NCBI RefSeq assembly: GCF_900114465.1
Contig: NZ_FOTD01000001.1
Location: forward strand, 248,001 to 312,000
Length of the DNA stretch: 64,000 nucleotides
Reading direction: 5' to 3'
From: Trichococcus palustris
GTDB taxonomy: Bacteria; Bacillota; Bacilli; Lactobacillales; Aerococcaceae
The translations under genes and the position numbers were made by a program. Under the pieces are notes generated by a model. The model saw only the letters and a program-made list of their open reading frames with translations. It was not told where the DNA came from and ran no database searches. Positions 26,812-35,695 of the stretch are shown one piece after another; position 1 is the stretch's first letter; every line of letters begins with the position of its first letter.

Positions 26812-28452
26812 ATGGACCAGCGATCAAAAAATAAACTGAAAAGAAAAATGCGGAAAATTAAAAAAATAAACTTCATCAGGAGGATTGTCCAGCTCGTTTG
26901 CTTCTTCTTGCTGCCCGGGCTCTTCATCCAGATCTATACCAGCACGAAGGCCCTTGTGATGGCGCTCGTAAACAGCAGCTTTTCGCTGCAGGCAAACCTC
27001 CTCGATTTGGCGGTCGTCCTGTCCGTCTATCCCCTCACCTTGCTGTTGGGCCGCTTCTTCTGCGGGTGGGTCTGTGCAATGGGCAGCATCGGCGATCTGC
27101 TGACAGCCATCCGGAACGGTTTGAAAATAAAGGAACTGAAAATGGAAGGATCTGCAGGCCAAAAGTTAAAAGCGGTAAAATATATCCTCCTGCTGTTCGC
27201 CATTATTTTCATCTGGGTTCTGCAGATAATCGCCATTCCCCAAGGAATCAACCCATTGGATGCCTTCGGGGTTTTGGTTTCCTTGAACAACTGGGATCTG
27301 CTGCTCTCCACTTTTCTGGTCGCGACAATCCTATTGGCCGCCATTCTCGTGCTGTCTTTCTTTGTGCCGCGGTTCTTCTGCAGATACTTGTGCCCTACCG
27401 GAGCCATCCTAAGCCTGCTCTCACTGCCGCGTATGCTCACCATTAAGAAACCGAGGGAAAATTGCCGCAACTGCACCCTATGTACGCAAAATTGCCCGAT
27501 GGCGATCCCCCTTTACAAAACGGACAAATCACGCTCCGGCGAATGCATCGAATGCGGGCAATGCGTGATTGGCTGCCCCATGGATAACTGCCACATGCAG
27601 CTTGCGGGAAAGGACCTGAACACCAAGACAATCGGAACCATTGCAGCGACAACCATTGTAGGCCTGAATTATATCGGGACGATTTCAGCGAATGCGGTGG
27701 CATTTGAATCCACTCAAACGCTCACAATGGATGCCAGCCAATCCGCTACAGCTAGCAGCACCAAGTATCAAGACGGCAGCTACCCAGGCACCGCCCCTGG
27801 GTTCCAAGGGCAAATCACGGTAGACGTAACTGTGGCGAACGGTCTTATAACCGCCATCGACGAAGTATCCAACGAAGACACGCCCGAATTCTTCAATAGA
27901 TGTTGGAATACGGTTACGGGTGAAATCATCCAGTCACAAACAACTGATGTGGACGCCGTATCGGGTGCTACCTACAGCAGCCAAGGGATCATGGACGCGG
28001 TCGCCGCTGCCCTTTACGGACAAACGGGGACAACCGCTGCCATAGGCGAATCTGCTGATAGCATCCTAGCTGAAAGCAAGACCATCGACAGCTCCAGTAC
28101 AGCAAGCTCACAGAAGAGTTCAATGAGCAGCGATGCCGCAGCTTTGTTTACAGACGGTACTTATGAAGGCAGCGGATCCGGTTTGCGCGGCGAAACGCTT
28201 GTGGAAGTGACCGTTCAAGCCGGAAAAATCACGGCTATTTCCGAAATATCCAAACAGGATGATGACCAATTTTTCTACCGCGCTTGGGACACCGTCACCG
28301 AGGAAATCATTGCCGCACAATCAATCGAAGTCGACGCAGTATCCGGAGCGACCTACAGTAGCAACAGCATCATGGAAGCGGTCGCCGCTGCCCTTGATTT
28401 GACCTTCGAAAATCCGAACAGTTCGCTGCAAGGCGGCCACGGCAGACCGTAG
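26812..28452 (+). CDS. NapH/NosR-like membrane Fe-S protein with two FMN-binding domains
   Basis: 546 residues. The N-terminal half is a membrane domain with CGWVC and CRYLCP motifs at helix ends (NapH/NosR/RnfD style), then two [4Fe-4S] clusters in CRNCTLCTQNCP and CIECGQCVIGCP (~residues 220-260). The second half has two repeated FMN-binding domains (DGSYPGTAPGFQGQITVDV and DGTYEGSGSGLRGETLVEV), each ending in the flavinylation motif VSGATYSS where FMN joins the Thr. It would pass electrons from membrane carriers through Fe-S to external flavins, as in flavin-based extracellular electron transfer. Final acceptor unknown. Paired with ApbE. Confidence 0.88.
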   Translation: MDQRSKNKLKRKMRKIKKINFIRRIVQLVCFFLLPGLFIQIYTSTKALVMALVNSSFSLQANLLDLAVVLSVYPLTLLLGRFFCGWVCAMGSIGDLLTAIRNGLKIKELKMEGSAGQKLKAVKYILLLFAIIFIWVLQIIAIPQGINPLDAFGVLVSLNNWDLLLSTFLVATILLAAILVLSFFVPRFFCRYLCPTGAILSLLSLPRMLTIKKPRENCRNCTLCTQNCPMAIPLYKTDKSRSGECIECGQCVIGCPMDNCHMQLAGKDLNTKTIGTIAATTIVGLNYIGTISANAVAFESTQTLTMDASQSATASSTKYQDGSYPGTAPGFQGQITVDVTVANGLITAIDEVSNEDTPEFFNRCWNTVTGEIIQSQTTDVDAVSGATYSSQGIMDAVAAALYGQTGTTAAIGESADSILAESKTIDSSSTASSQKSSMSSDAAALFTDGTYEGSGSGLRGETLVEVTVQAGKITAISEISKQDDDQFFYRAWDTVTEEIIAAQSIEVDAVSGATYSSNSIMEAVAAALDLTFENPNSSLQGGHGRP

Positions 28453-28671
28453 GGAAACGGTCAAAAAGAAAGCCGTTCAGTCCGAAAAAGAGGGAACAGC
28501 ATTTTCTTTTTCCCGCTACTTTTGAAATCTACCCGGAGTTTCCTTTAGGCCACAGCTCATGAAACGTTCGCAATTGTTGCAGAATGGGCTGCACCGAAAC
28601 CATTTCCCCACCTTTTCAAGAAAGTTTCATGATAACTTAAACAAAAAATAATACTATTGATACCAGTTATT

Positions 28672-28680
28672 TGTTAAAAT
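28672..28680 (+). promoter_or_regulatory. Extended -10 promoter of the DUF1002 gene
   Basis: TGTTAAAAT (TG, one base, TAAAAT) 32 nt before the start codon; no good -35 at 17 nt. The region between the previous stop at 28452 and here holds only a weak hairpin (GAAAAAGA/TCTTTTTC, ~28485-28512). Confidence 0.45.
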
Positions 28681-28712
28681 GCAATCAGTACCGAAAAAGG
28701 AAGTGGTAAAAA

Positions 28713-29675
28713 ATGAAGCTCAAAAAAATGGTGACGGTTGGTCTTGCTTCAATGACCTTATTAGGCGTCACTGCCCCGATGGCCTTTGCCGACAAAGTAG
28801 CGATTGAGCCCGTCTTCACTTATGGGGAAAGCTTGAATGCAAGCCAACTGGAAAAAACCAAAACGACTTTGGGTGTTGCGTATGGGACCAAAAAACTCGT
28901 TGTGCAAGTCAATGAATTGAATGACCTTCTTCACGATGACTATCCATATAATCAAGTCTATTCGAGCACGTACATCACGCCGGCCGATAGCAACGGCGAT
29001 GTAAAGGTGGAAATCTTGACGCCCGAGACGATTACGGCCATTACCGAAACGCAATATGAAAATGCCGCCATCACAGCTGGTGCGGTCGATGTGAACATTA
29101 AAGTAGCGTCCGCTGTTACCGTAGATGGATCTGGGGCCCTGGCTGGCGTTTATAAGGCCTTTGCTGCTTCGGGCAAAGCTTTGGACGATAAAGCTGTCGA
29201 AGTTGCCCAAGAGGAGCTTGCAGTAACTTCTACTGTTACGCAAGAAAATTCCGGAAACAGCGGCTATTCAGATGAACTCATGAATGCAGCCGTCGCCGAA
29301 ATGAAACAAAACATCCAAGAAACAAAAGATGCCAATGGCGGTGCCATCACTTCCGATGCCATCCGTCAAATCGTTGAAGATGTTTTGAAGAACTACAACC
29401 TGGATAGCATCCTTTCTGCAAATAATATAACGAATATCCAAAATCTCATGGTCAATTTTGGCGATATCAATTTGACCGTTCAACAAAAAGAACAGCTCTC
29501 TGCTCTGGGGTCGGAATTGCAAGCCAAAGGCGGCGAACTTTTTGATCAAGCCAAGACAACGTGGAACAATGTCGATAAAACGCAACTGAAGAAAGATGGC
29601 CTCAGCATCTGGGAATCCATCGTCCGCTTTTTCACGAACCTGTTCGGGGGCAATGATAGCGCGACAAGCAACTAA
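28713..29675 (+). CDS. Secreted DUF1002 family protein
   Basis: 320 residues with a Sec signal peptide: MKLKKMVTVGLASMTLLG core and a cleavage region APMAFA|DK at about residue 26. The mature protein begins with the DUF1002 pattern (FTYGESLNASQLEKTKTTLGV). Its second half is helical (ELMNAAVAEMKQNIQETKDA) and ends WESIVRFFTNLFGG. Exported, function unknown. AAAAAGGAAGTGG precedes the ATG. Monocistronic with its own terminator. Confidence 0.85.
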   Translation: MKLKKMVTVGLASMTLLGVTAPMAFADKVAIEPVFTYGESLNASQLEKTKTTLGVAYGTKKLVVQVNELNDLLHDDYPYNQVYSSTYITPADSNGDVKVEILTPETITAITETQYENAAITAGAVDVNIKVASAVTVDGSGALAGVYKAFAASGKALDDKAVEVAQEELAVTSTVTQENSGNSGYSDELMNAAVAEMKQNIQETKDANGGAITSDAIRQIVEDVLKNYNLDSILSANNITNIQNLMVNFGDINLTVQQKEQLSALGSELQAKGGELFDQAKTTWNNVDKTQLKKDGLSIWESIVRFFTNLFGGNDSATSN

Positions 29676-29733
29676 AGTACCCTGAGGCTGCGAGCTAGCC
29701 CCATCACTGATCCATAACCGCATAAAATGGGAA

Positions 29734-29774
29734 AATCCCGTTAGAGTGGCCATTTCGGCCGACTTAACGGGAAT
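29734..29774. terminator. Terminator between DUF1002 and OsmC genes
   Basis: TCCCGTTA...GGCC pairs with GGCC...TAACGGGA, followed by a T-run on the plus strand; an A-rich left flank could serve the convergent OsmC transcript. Confidence 0.75.
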
Positions 29775-29814
29775 TTTTGCTTATCTCTTTATTCGGTTCG
29801 AGTGCCTTTTCAAC

Positions 29815-30255
29815 TCAAATGACATTAGTGGCAAAGCTGATGCTGGCCGGATTGAGCAACGTATCGCCTACCGGGCAATGCGTTTCGACATAATCCACAA
29901 ATTTATTGATTTCCTCTTCGGTATTATCCGCCTTGATGTGATAAATTGCATGAATATCGGTAAACCCGACCTTCACGCTGTCATCTCCCAAAAAGCCGTC
30001 GGTGTTCAGGTTGCCTGATACCTCTACTTCAATCTGATGAAGTTTGATATTTAATTTTTGGGCAAATATTCTTCCCGCAATACATTTGCAGCTTCCCAAA
30101 CCAGCAAGAAGGGCTTCCACAGGGCTCATGCCCACATCTGTTCCGCCGAAAGATTCCGGTTCATCAATGACGATTGCCTTTCCTCTTGCTTTGTTGATTA
30201 CTTGAAACCCTTCATTTAAGCTTGTCGTTGTAACTTTAAAAGTTGTATTAGGCAT
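29815..30255 (-). CDS. OsmC/Ohr family thiol peroxidase-like protein
   Basis: 146 residues with the two OsmC cysteines: one in GLGSCKCIAGRIFA (Cys56/Cys58) and one in VETHCPVGDTL (Cys127). Family members reduce organic hydroperoxides; YhfA-like members have unknown substrates. GGAGG lies 8 nt before the ATG. Upstream on the same strand, without an intervening gene, is a complete T-box leader, so part of its expression may depend on uncharged tRNA. Such a pairing is unusual; see findings. Confidence 0.85.
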   Translation of the reverse strand: MPNTTFKVTTTSLNEGFQVINKARGKAIVIDEPESFGGTDVGMSPVEALLAGLGSCKCIAGRIFAQKLNIKLHQIEVEVSGNLNTDGFLGDDSVKVGFTDIHAIYHIKADNTEEEINKFVDYVETHCPVGDTLLNPASISFATNVI

Positions 30256-30456
30256 ATTGATATTCCTCCAGTGTATTATTTTGATTAAAGTAAAAATGCG
30301 TCATCCGAATGTGGCTTATCCTATTAAAATTCATAACGAGCTATAATAGCATCAATTTATACAAACCAGTCATAGCTTACCGATCTAAACATTAACGTTG
30401 TGTATTTCTTTATTAAACTTTACTTGCCACGATAAATGGCACACCTCCTTTAAAAT

Positions 30457-30745
30457 ATAAAAAACCCCTCATCCTTACCAATAGTTTTACCTATCGGAAG
30501 GACGAGGGATTGAATTTCCTCACGCGTTACCACCTTCATTTATAGAGACATTGCTGCCTCCACCTCATGCAGTATGCTGTTATTAAACACAACCATTACT
30601 GCGGCACTATAACGGGTGCACCCGTAGCTGTCTAAGGTTCCTAACGAACGTTCAACAACCCCACTCAAAGGCCATCTTCCACTCTTCTTTCACTTCCCCT
30701 TCTCAGCTTACCGGGGCTCTCTGATGCGTTTCAGAAAAATGTACT
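30457..30745 (-). promoter_or_regulatory. T-box riboswitch, probably Met-specific, with no adjacent aminoacyl gene
   Basis: Read on the minus strand: the stem I AGAGAGC element (30722-30716), the specifier region ending GATGGCCTTTGAG (30676-30664), T-box AAGGTGGTAACGCG (30536-30523), and a terminator CCCTCGTCCTTCC/GGTAAGGATGAGGG with a T6 run (30508-30457). The triplet before a purine and CCUUUGAG is AUG (30675-30673), and the T-box UGGU would pair with a discriminator A, which tRNA-Met has. GGC is the alternative reading. After the terminator come AAAGGAGG and only a five-codon frame; the next gene is osmC 200 nt on. Confidence 0.85.
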
Positions 30746-31032
30746 TTCCTTATCGATGTGTTTCAATTTATTAAAACTTGATAAGGAGAGTCTATCATGC
30801 TTGACCGCATTTGAATAACATCCGTTTCCGAACAAGTATGATAGGTTCTGTCGAACATATAGTGATGGACATCCTTTTTGGTTTGCGCTGAATAATGAAC
30901 ATAGATTTTCCCTTTCTCTCAGTTTTCTTATGGCGAAATGCATTTTATTATTCCCTTATTGAGGTTTATCCTTTAATATAGAGATTCAGGGAACTGGTGT
31001 TCTTCACCATCCCGCAAAGAAAGGAAATGTTT

Positions 31033-31653
31033 ATGACAGGAAAAACACACGTAGCAGTGGGTGTTGCAACCACTCTGCTCATCACAAAACCCTCCACGCT
31101 GAAGGAACTATTATTATGCTTAGGTGTTTCCGTTATCGGTTCTGTTATCTGCGATATCGATGTAACTACTTCGGAATCCCATCAAACACTCAATAAAATA
31201 CTCGGTATTATCCTAGTGGTAGCCGTTTTATTAGCTTTTGCAGAATATCAATGGTCTGTCGGCATTCTCTCGGCCATGTTGAATAACAGCACCTACTTCA
31301 GACTATTTTTGGGAGCCGTTATTTTCCTTGGGATTTGTATATTCGGGAAAGAACAACCGCATCGCTCTTTTCTCCATTCCCTATTGGGAGTTGCGCTGCT
31401 GAGCATGGCCGTTTATATTCTCTCTCCGACGTTGGTTTTGTATTTTGCCGTCGCAATGGCTTCTCATATCATGATTGATACGTTGAATCAAAAGAAAGTG
31501 AAGCTCTTTTATCCGTTGCCAGGAGGCATCCGTTTCGGTCTATGCAGCGCAGATGGCATCGTCAATTCCGTACTGTTCAAAGTCGGAAGCCTGGCGGTTT
31601 TCGTTGAAATTATCCTTTCCCTCAGCAGGATGAGCATGACCCTTTTTTCCTAG
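31033..31653 (+). CDS. DUF457/YdjM-type membrane metal-dependent hydrolase
   Basis: 206 residues, membrane protein with the family hallmarks: MTGKTHVAVGVATTLL near the start, CDIDVTTSESHQ and HRSFLHSLLG in the interior, and MIDTLNQKKVKLFYP. The His/Asp residues at membrane edges are those that classify it with YdjM/LexA-binding-associated predicted hydrolases. Substrate unknown. Start ATG 31033 has GAAAGGAAA 7 nt upstream. Own terminator downstream. Confidence 0.85.
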   Translation: MTGKTHVAVGVATTLLITKPSTLKELLLCLGVSVIGSVICDIDVTTSESHQTLNKILGIILVVAVLLAFAEYQWSVGILSAMLNNSTYFRLFLGAVIFLGICIFGKEQPHRSFLHSLLGVALLSMAVYILSPTLVLYFAVAMASHIMIDTLNQKKVKLFYPLPGGIRFGLCSADGIVNSVLFKVGSLAVFVEIILSLSRMSMTLFS

Positions 31654-31704
31654 AGAAAAGGAAGACAACGATGCAGGGATAATGCAGAAAAATTTAATAA
31701 ACGA

Positions 31705-31751
31705 ACAGAGGGGAAAATCCAGTCTTATTGGATTTTCCCCTCTGTTTTTTT
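31705..31751. terminator. Bidirectional terminator
   Basis: ACAGAGGGGAAAATCCA pairs with TGGATTTTCCCCTCTGT around a 7-nt loop, followed by T6. It separates the YdjM-type gene from the convergent DUF1846 gene. Confidence 0.85.
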
Positions 31752-31777
31752 CTGTTCCCATGAAGCAAGCTTGGGTA

Positions 31778-33286
31778 TTATAGATAGTATAGGTTATCGG
31801 ATGGATAGTCTGGGTCAGTCGTGATATCGAGCCCCAATTTGCGGAGCGTCTGTTCATCATCCTTGTTCAACATGACCGTTGAGTGAGCCTGAACGCCCTT
31901 CAATTCCGAAAGCTTAGCATAAGCAAGTTGAGCCGTTGGATTGGTAACGGCGCTGATTGCAAGAGCAATCAATATTTCATTTGCGTTCAAAGCCGTAATT
32001 TTACTGTGAAGATCTTTGGCCTTAAGCATCTGGATCGTTTCCAAAATCATAGGAGACAATAGATGGATTTCATCCGAAATATTGGCAAGCGTCTTGATGG
32101 CGTTCAAGATGGCAGCGGAGCATGAGTCCATTATCGGGGTCGTTCTCCCGGTAATGATTGTGCCGTTCTGTAATTCAAAAGCGATGACAGCGGGCATATC
32201 GTTGTTTTCAGAATGCTTTCTGATGCGCTCTGCATATTTGCGGGCAGGCCTAACAGGAACGCGATCCTCTTTCATCAAATCAAGTTCTTCCATGATCATC
32301 TTCATGCGATTAAGGATTTCTTCATCGATGATTCCTTTTTTGAAGTCGCATTCCGTCGCAAAGCATCTGCGGATGATTTCTTGCTTGGATGCTTCTCTTA
32401 CAGCTTCGTCATCTATGATGCCGAAGCCGACACGGTTAACGCCCATGTCCGTCGGCGATTGGTAGACTGACTCCTTTCCGGTAATCCTTTCGATGATGCG
32501 CTTGATGACTGGGAATGTTTCGATGTCACGGTTGTAGTTGACAGCCACTAGGTTGTATTTTTCGAAATGGAAGTTATCCATCATGTTTACGTCCTTCAAA
32601 TCGACGGTTGCCGCTTCATAGGCGATATTCAGCGGGTGCTTCAACGGAACATTCCAGACCGGGAATGTTTCGAATTTTGAATAGCCGGCCACTCTGCCAT
32701 GGCGATGTTCATGATACAACTGGTTTAAGCAGGTTGCCAATTTCCCGCTGCCCGGGCCCGGCGCCGTCACAACGACGATTGGTTTTGTGGTCGGGATATA
32801 GGCATTAATGCCGAAGCCTTCCTCGCTTACGATTGCTTTTACATCGGATGGATAGCCTTCGATTGCGGTATGCGTATAGACCTTGATATCTCTTCTTTCC
32901 AGTTTATTGATGAAGAGTTTTGTGGACGGTTGGCCTTGATAACGTGTGATGACAACGCTGTTGACCGCCAGTCCGTATCCTCTCAATTCATCGATCGATC
33001 TTAGGACATCCATATCATAGGTGATTCCATAATCCCCGCGGATCTTGTTGCGCTCGATATCCCCAGCGTAGACACAAATGATGATTTCGGCTTGATCCTT
33101 TAGTTTTTGCAAAAGTTTGATTTTTGCATCTTCGTCAAATCCCGGCAATACTCTTTTGGCATGTTTATCGCCAATCAGTTTCCCGCCAAATTCAAGATAC
33201 AATTTGTCGTAATCATTTACCCTCTCAAGGATATATTTTGACTGTTCTTCAATATACTTCTGCGGATCAAATCCTATTTTTCCCAT
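31778..33286 (-). CDS. DUF1846 family protein
   Basis: 502 residues, the standard length of this Firmicutes/Bacteroidetes family; start [20 protein letters not shown], and the P-loop-like stretch [22 protein letters not shown] near residue 170 is conserved. Structures of homologues show a nucleotide-binding fold in the first half and a second alpha/beta domain, but the reaction is not established. GGAGG lies 11 nt before ATG. Monocistronic. Confidence 0.88.
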   Translation of the reverse strand: MGKIGFDPQKYIEEQSKYILERVNDYDKLYLEFGGKLIGDKHAKRVLPGFDEDAKIKLLQKLKDQAEIIICVYAGDIERNKIRGDYGITYDMDVLRSIDELRGYGLAVNSVVITRYQGQPSTKLFINKLERRDIKVYTHTAIEGYPSDVKAIVSEEGFGINAYIPTTKPIVVVTAPGPGSGKLATCLNQLYHEHRHGRVAGYSKFETFPVWNVPLKHPLNIAYEAATVDLKDVNMMDNFHFEKYNLVAVNYNRDIETFPVIKRIIERITGKESVYQSPTDMGVNRVGFGIIDDEAVREASKQEIIRRCFATECDFKKGIIDEEILNRMKMIMEELDLMKEDRVPVRPARKYAERIRKHSENNDMPAVIAFELQNGTIITGRTTPIMDSCSAAILNAIKTLANISDEIHLLSPMILETIQMLKAKDLHSKITALNANEILIALAISAVTNPTAQLAYAKLSELKGVQAHSTVMLNKDDEQTLRKLGLDITTDPDYPSDNLYYL

Positions 33287-33546
33287 GCGTTCACTTACCT
33301 CCGGTTTTATTGTTTCCGTATTTTCTTCCTCGCATGCATTTCTGGAAAGGGCAGATAGAAAGGCAGAGATAAGCTTTCTACCTCAACTTCTTCCCTATTC
33401 CAGAGCAAGCAATCTGTTTTTTCATCCTTATCTATTATAGACGAATATGGCCTATTGGCAATGCCATTTTTTTGCAAGCGGTTTAAGCCGTTACAAATAT
33501 CAGAGGGAATACGAGCGTCTTGGGGTAGCACATCCTTCCTGGCAAC

Positions 33547-33576
33547 AAAAAAAGCCATTCAGGGATGGCTTTTTTG
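33547..33576 (-). terminator. Terminator of the queD-queE-folE operon
   Basis: AAAAAAGCCA pairs with TGGCTTTTTT around a 9-nt loop, 28 nt beyond the folE stop. The gap 33287-33546 holds no gene; it contains the upstream region of the DUF1846 gene. Confidence 0.75.
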
Positions 33577-33603
33577 TTATCATTCCGTTTGCTTTTATTT
33601 TCC

Positions 33604-34215
33604 TTATGCCCGTTGATTAGCGCTATCTTTCGTATAGAGCATCATCAACTTATTATTCAACAGGTGATCGGTGTTGAAACGGCCTCTCAGGGTAGTCGTT
33701 ATGGTTTTCGTGCCCGGTTTTTGGATGCCACGGGTGGTCATGCAGCCGTGTTCGCCTTGGATTAGGACGGCTACATCCTCCGATTCGGTTATCTTTTGCA
33801 GTATTTCCGCTATATCACTGCCGATCCTTTCCTGCAGTTGCAGCCTGCGTCCTACCATATCCGCTATCCTGGCTATTTTACTTAAGCCGATGACTTTTTG
33901 TTTGGGAACATACGCCACCGCTACCTTCATGTTGTACATCAAGGCCAAATGATGTTCGCAATGGCTGAATATCTCGATATCCTTCATGAAAACAAGATCA
34001 TTGCCGTTATTATTTAGAGCTAAATCGTCCTCAAAAGTGGTATTGAGCATTTCAGAAATTTCGTCATTTGTGTAGCACATCCCCATGTAGACCTCTTCAT
34101 ACATTTTGGCTACACGTTTCGGCGTATCCTTGAGGCCCTCTCTTTCGGGATCGTCACCCAGGGCAATCAAAATTCCCCTTATGTGCTCTTCAATTGCTTG
34201 TACATCAATCGCCAT
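33604..34215 (-). CDS. folE: GTP cyclohydrolase I
   Basis: 203 residues of the FolE1 family, converting GTP to dihydroneopterin triphosphate. Zinc ligands are in [12 protein letters not shown] and [30 protein letters not shown] is the conserved core. Here it closes the queD-queE operon, 3 nt after queE, with GGAG 8 nt before its ATG. Its product feeds both queuosine (via QueD) and folate. The folate p-aminobenzoate genes lie just upstream on the chromosome. Confidence 0.95.
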   Translation of the reverse strand: MAIDVQAIEEHIRGILIALGDDPEREGLKDTPKRVAKMYEEVYMGMCYTNDEISEMLNTTFEDDLALNNNGNDLVFMKDIEIFSHCEHHLALMYNMKVAVAYVPKQKVIGLSKIARIADMVGRRLQLQERIGSDIAEILQKITESEDVAVLIQGEHGCMTTRGIQKPGTKTITTTLRGRFNTDHLLNNKLMMLYTKDSANQRA

Positions 34216-34218
34216 CTG

Positions 34219-34884
34219 CTACACTCCTCTCTCGTTCGGATCCCAGATAATCTTGTGAAGCTGCACCTGCATATTAACCCCATTCATATTGTTGTCCTTC
34301 ATAAAATCCACGATGCTTTCCAGCTGGATATCCCCAAACACGGGGCTGATGAAGATGTTGGTCTTTTCAGTCAGTTTGTACTTGTTGATCAATTCCTTGG
34401 CTTTCTCCAAATCCTCCAAGCTGCCCGATACAAATTTGACGGTGTCATTGTTCGTCAGATGATCGAAATTGTCCAAAGCCATCATCCTCTCCATACCGCT
34501 GGAAGGAAGCTTGTAATCCATGGTGAAGCTAGGGGGATTTTCCAAATCCGAAAATTTACTCAATAATACGCTGCCATTCGTTTCGATTTCGACATAGAGC
34601 TCCGGATCCTTTGACAGCAACGCCAAAAGTGTTCCGATGTCTTTCTGCAAGAGCGGCTCTCCCCCGGTCAAGGTTACGTTGGTGACCTTCGTGTCCTTGA
34701 TGTATCCATAAATTTCCTCGGCTGACATCGGAACAAAAGCGACTTTTCTGTCATTCGCCCAGGCTGTGTCGCAATAACCGCAGTTCAGATTGCACCCTGC
34801 GAACCGGATGAATGTTGCCAATTGCCCGCACCTGCTGCCTTCGCCATTGATGCTGACGAACTTTTCGACTACTTGTAAGACCAT
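34219..34884 (-). CDS. queE: 7-carboxy-7-deazaguanine synthase
   Basis: 221-residue radical SAM enzyme forming CDG from 6-carboxytetrahydropterin. The [4Fe-4S] motif is CNLNCGYC (C-x3-C-x2-C), and the N-terminal VEKFVSINGEGSRCGQLATFIRFAGC is typical QueE. GGEPLL for SAM binding follows. Start ATG 34884 lies 1 nt after the queD stop, so it is translationally coupled; the frame runs open 75 nt further into queD without support. Confidence 0.95.
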   Translation of the reverse strand: MVLQVVEKFVSINGEGSRCGQLATFIRFAGCNLNCGYCDTAWANDRKVAFVPMSAEEIYGYIKDTKVTNVTLTGGEPLLQKDIGTLLALLSKDPELYVEIETNGSVLLSKFSDLENPPSFTMDYKLPSSGMERMMALDNFDHLTNNDTVKFVSGSLEDLEKAKELINKYKLTEKTNIFISPVFGDIQLESIVDFMKDNNMNGVNMQVQLHKIIWDPNERGV

Positions 34885-34885
34885 T

Positions 34886-35317
34886 TTATTTAACCCCGCT
34901 TTCTTCGTAGGTTGCGCTGTTTGTCGGCGTTTCATAAATAATCGCCCTCTTAACGTCATAACCCAAGCCCGCCATCGTTCGATAGAAATGGGCAGCGAAA
35001 TTTTCGGCTGTCGGTCGGGTCGGGAACTCTATGACGGAAAATCCGTCTTCCTTGATGCATTGCAATGTTTTTTCCCTCATGGTTCCTTGCTCGATGATCA
35101 ACGAATGGTCAAAATAATCCACGGCAGCCTTGAGATCCTTTTTCAAATCGCCGAAATCCACTACCATTCCGCCTAATTGGCCGGAAGCAACGAGTTCTTC
35201 TGACTGCACCTCGATTTCAACCCGCCATCTGTGACCGTGGATGTTCCCGCATTTGCCGTCATAATCAGCAAGAAAATGGGCACTGTCAAAACTATGTTCT
35301 GTCTTTAAAATATACAT
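34886..35317 (-). CDS. queD: 6-carboxytetrahydropterin synthase
   Basis: 143 residues of the QueD/PTPS fold, turning dihydroneopterin triphosphate into 6-carboxytetrahydropterin. Zinc histidines are in FDSAHFL and GNIHGHRW; the catalytic Cys is in GKCGNIHGH. AGGAGGAG lies before the ATG. First gene of the operon controlled by the preQ1-I riboswitch at 35.5 kb. queC and queF are not in the window. Confidence 0.95.
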   Translation of the reverse strand: MYILKTEHSFDSAHFLADYDGKCGNIHGHRWRVEIEVQSEELVASGQLGGMVVDFGDLKKDLKAAVDYFDHSLIIEQGTMREKTLQCIKEDGFSVIEFPTRPTAENFAAHFYRTMAGLGYDVKRAIIYETPTNSATYEESGVK

Positions 35318-35458
35318 ATTTCTCCTCCTAAGGTTGTCCTGCAGCAGTTAATGCCTACTTGCATTCGCTGATGCCGTTGTGCCTATCCGTCATTCCCAGA
35401 ACTGACCTTGTCTTTAATGGCTTTGAAATATATACATAGCATTTTTATATTTTTTTGC

Positions 35459-35482
35459 ACAAAAAAAGGGCATAGAATGCCC
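35459..35482 (-). terminator. Terminator in the que leader
   Basis: On the minus strand GGGCAT-3 nt-ATGCCC followed by seven T. It lies 36 nt after the preQ1 aptamer and 142 nt before queD. A second hairpin (35493-35514, TGACC.CT...AG.GGTCA followed by TTTT) stands between. Together they form a plausible ligand-dependent expression platform. Confidence 0.7.
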
Positions 35483-35517
35483 ATCAACAAAATGACCACT
35501 GCTTTTAGCGGTCAGGT

Positions 35518-35556
35518 CCTAGTTTTGATTATAGACAGGATGGTTACGAACTGTCT
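35518..35556 (-). promoter_or_regulatory. preQ1-I riboswitch
   Basis: Minus strand: P1 stem AGACAG/CTGTCT enclosing loop TTCGTAACCATC, then an A-rich tail TATAATCAAAACTAGG. This is the minimal preQ1 class I fold: the loop GUAACC and the tail CAAAACUAGG closely follow the Thermoanaerobacter and Bacillus examples (GUAACCCC, CAAAACAAGG). It lies about 200 nt upstream of queD, and ligand binding should favour one of the downstream terminators. Confidence 0.85.
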
Positions 35557-35695
35557 TTATTCTGTTTTCGCTACTTATACAGACTACTACAGGGAAAATG
35601 GATAGTCAAGTTGTCCTGGAATAAAAAACGGTATGAAATAAGTTCCCGCTCCCGATTATTTAAAGCTTGTGTTCTCATTCATTCCGTTCCTCATT

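Noticed and set aside
30673-30675. Reading the T-box specifier as GGC (glycine)
   Set aside because: It would pair with a UGGA-type discriminator contact; the sequence has UGGU and the purine plus CCUUUGAG context favours AUG. Kept as the alternative.
30731-30943. 70-codon minus-strand frame upstream of the T-box
   Set aside because: No ribosome site and runs into the T-box stem I; more likely promoter region.
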